A stretch of DNA of 64,000 bases from contig OU862913.1 in NCBI GenBank assembly GCA_917880885.1, forward strand, positions 39,775,460 through 39,839,459. Reading direction: 5' to 3'. The stretch's first letter is position 1. Every line of letters begins with the position of its first letter. Shown here one piece after another: positions 63,213-64,000 of this stretch. The notes beneath the pieces were generated by a model. It saw nothing but the letters and a program-made list of their open reading frames with translations. It made no database searches and was not told where the DNA came from. This DNA is from Limnephilus marmoratus (lineage: Eukaryota > Arthropoda > Insecta > Trichoptera > Limnephilidae). Both the position numbers and the translations under genes were made by a program.

Positions 63213-63596
63213 TAAGTTTATTCCAGAATGTGTGCAGAGGAAGTGCAATGCAATACATTCCATAATGTAAAATAACAAAAAAAGATAAATATAAAGTTAA
63301 GGTAAAAATTAAATAACAACACATAAATTAAATTAAATAAACGAAAAAGCATGAAAAATGAAACTGAGAAAAAAAAATTATGTATGTATGTATCAAACAC
63401 TAAAATGAACAATAATTATGTCTAGTTTGTCTATATTAGTTCCTAGCTAGGCAGATTGCCCGTTCTAAGGAACCAAATGCTGGTGAAAAATGCCAAAAAT
63501 GTATTCTGATTAAATACCTATAAGTATACTAAATTTTTACTGGTTGTGCCATTTAATAGTTAACCATGTAAAAGTTTAAGTTTTAAGTGACATTAT

Positions 63597-63703
63597 TTAA
63601 TGTATGTACGCGCATAATTTCCGAACGACTTCACCTTATTGGATAACTAATTTTTTGTGTTCGTTATTGTCAGGACAAGGTTTGTATAATAAAAGAAGCG
63701 GTG
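63597..63703 (+). mobile_element. Heli-1 5' fragment cut by a copia element
   Basis: ATGTATGTACGCGCATAATT, GTTCGTTATTGTCAGGACAA and GGTTTGTATAA match Heli-1 positions 20-120. The match stops next to the copia LTR edge at 63704. Confidence 0.65.
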
Positions 63704-63826
63704 TGATGAAATAAATGAAAAGGCAGTTAAAGACTCTACAACTATTTATTTTATAATTAGACAACGTAAAAGATCGTAAATGCAGTGCACAAAAACAAAA
63801 GCTAGAGGGCGTTCATACTTCCATCA
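63704..63826 (-). repeat. Putative copia LTR, 123 bp
   Basis: On the minus strand it begins TGATGGAAG directly after a purine run (AGGAGAGGA, possible polypurine tract) and ends TTTCATCA. TGATG...CATCA are inverted termini with the TG..CA rule. The matching 5' LTR lies outside the window. Confidence 0.45.
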
Positions 63827-64000
63827 TCCTCTCCTGAACGCACACGCTTTAAAATTAAACCCATTGATGAGGTGAAGTTTTCGTGCTTCGGTCGGTGGAG
63901 TGCTTTCGTCAAAATATCTGCGACCATATCTCCAGTGCATCTATATTGAACTATGATTTGTTTGGCAGCAACTTTCTCGCGCACGAAGTGATAGCGGACG
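63802..64000 (-). CDS. Ty1/copia Pol, C-terminal end (partial)
   Basis: Open from the window edge to a stop at 63802. The translation reads YHFVREKVAAKQIIVQYRC, then GDMVADILTKALHRPKHE, the end of the RNase H domain of copia-type polyproteins (HF(V/I)RE, ADxxTK). The last residues run into the putative LTR. Gag, protease, integrase and RT should lie to the right, outside this window. The reading frame was taken from the homology and not from an ATG. Confidence 0.8.
   Translation of the reverse strand, partial: VRYHFVREKVAAKQIIVQYRCTGDMVADILTKALHRPKHENFTSSMGLILKRVRSGEDDGSMNAL

Overview
The window is AT-rich animal DNA packed with transposable elements. I read it as an insect, most likely a lepidopteran. 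The reasons are an intact trissin neuropeptide gene (an arthropod peptide), several Helitron families of the type common in moths and butterflies, small tRNA-headed SINEs, and decayed LINE, mariner, Harbinger, RTE and copia sequence. Nothing bacterial is present. The species call is an inference; no search was run. Names such as Heli-1, SINE-B or Rep-F are labels used only in this annotation.

Layout. 1-12 kb: the trissin gene (three coding exons, 3911-11706, + strand) with a candidate TATA promoter and short 5' UTR exon near 887-953; its introns hold Helitrons, a LINE fragment, a MITE and other repeats. 12-21 kb: repeats only, including a Helitron inserted exactly into an AT dinucleotide, a near-perfect 89-bp-arm palindrome, SINE-D copies and a Harbinger N-terminal fragment. 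21-50 kb: three C2H2 zinc-finger genes, here A (+, 21.2-23.1 kb), C (-, 31.7-27.6 kb) and B (+, 42.4-48.2 kb), with decayed finger arrays beside them. 34-47 kb between and around them: two large foldback elements with satellite cores, TIR elements and two piggyBac-like MITEs. 48-51 kb: a broken mariner inside a decayed finger array. 53-57.5 kb: a full-length LINE (- strand) with ORF1 and ORF2 open, inserted into an older repeat (Rep-F). 58-64 kb: minisatellites, Helitron, MITE and SINE copies, ending in the 3' end of a copia element that runs off the window.

The most interesting system is the zinc-finger family. Each gene is built from one to three copies of a ~50-residue acidic N-terminal module, one exon per copy, always phase 1 at the 3' splice junction, followed by a single finger exon. 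Each module carries two short motifs that match the SUMO acceptor consensus (hydrophobic-K-x-E), the first usually followed by P-G. The first is kept in all seven modules; the second has lost its Glu in one module of A and one of B. The genes differ in module number (A 2, B 2, C 3) and finger number (9, 5, 10). This looks like a young, locally duplicating family of candidate SUMO-regulated DNA-binding proteins. Whether it binds transposons is not shown by the sequence.

Other points are hammerhead-ribozyme-like cores in four Penelope-like remnants, SINEs that share a tail but carry different tRNA heads, and nested insertions that give a relative age order.
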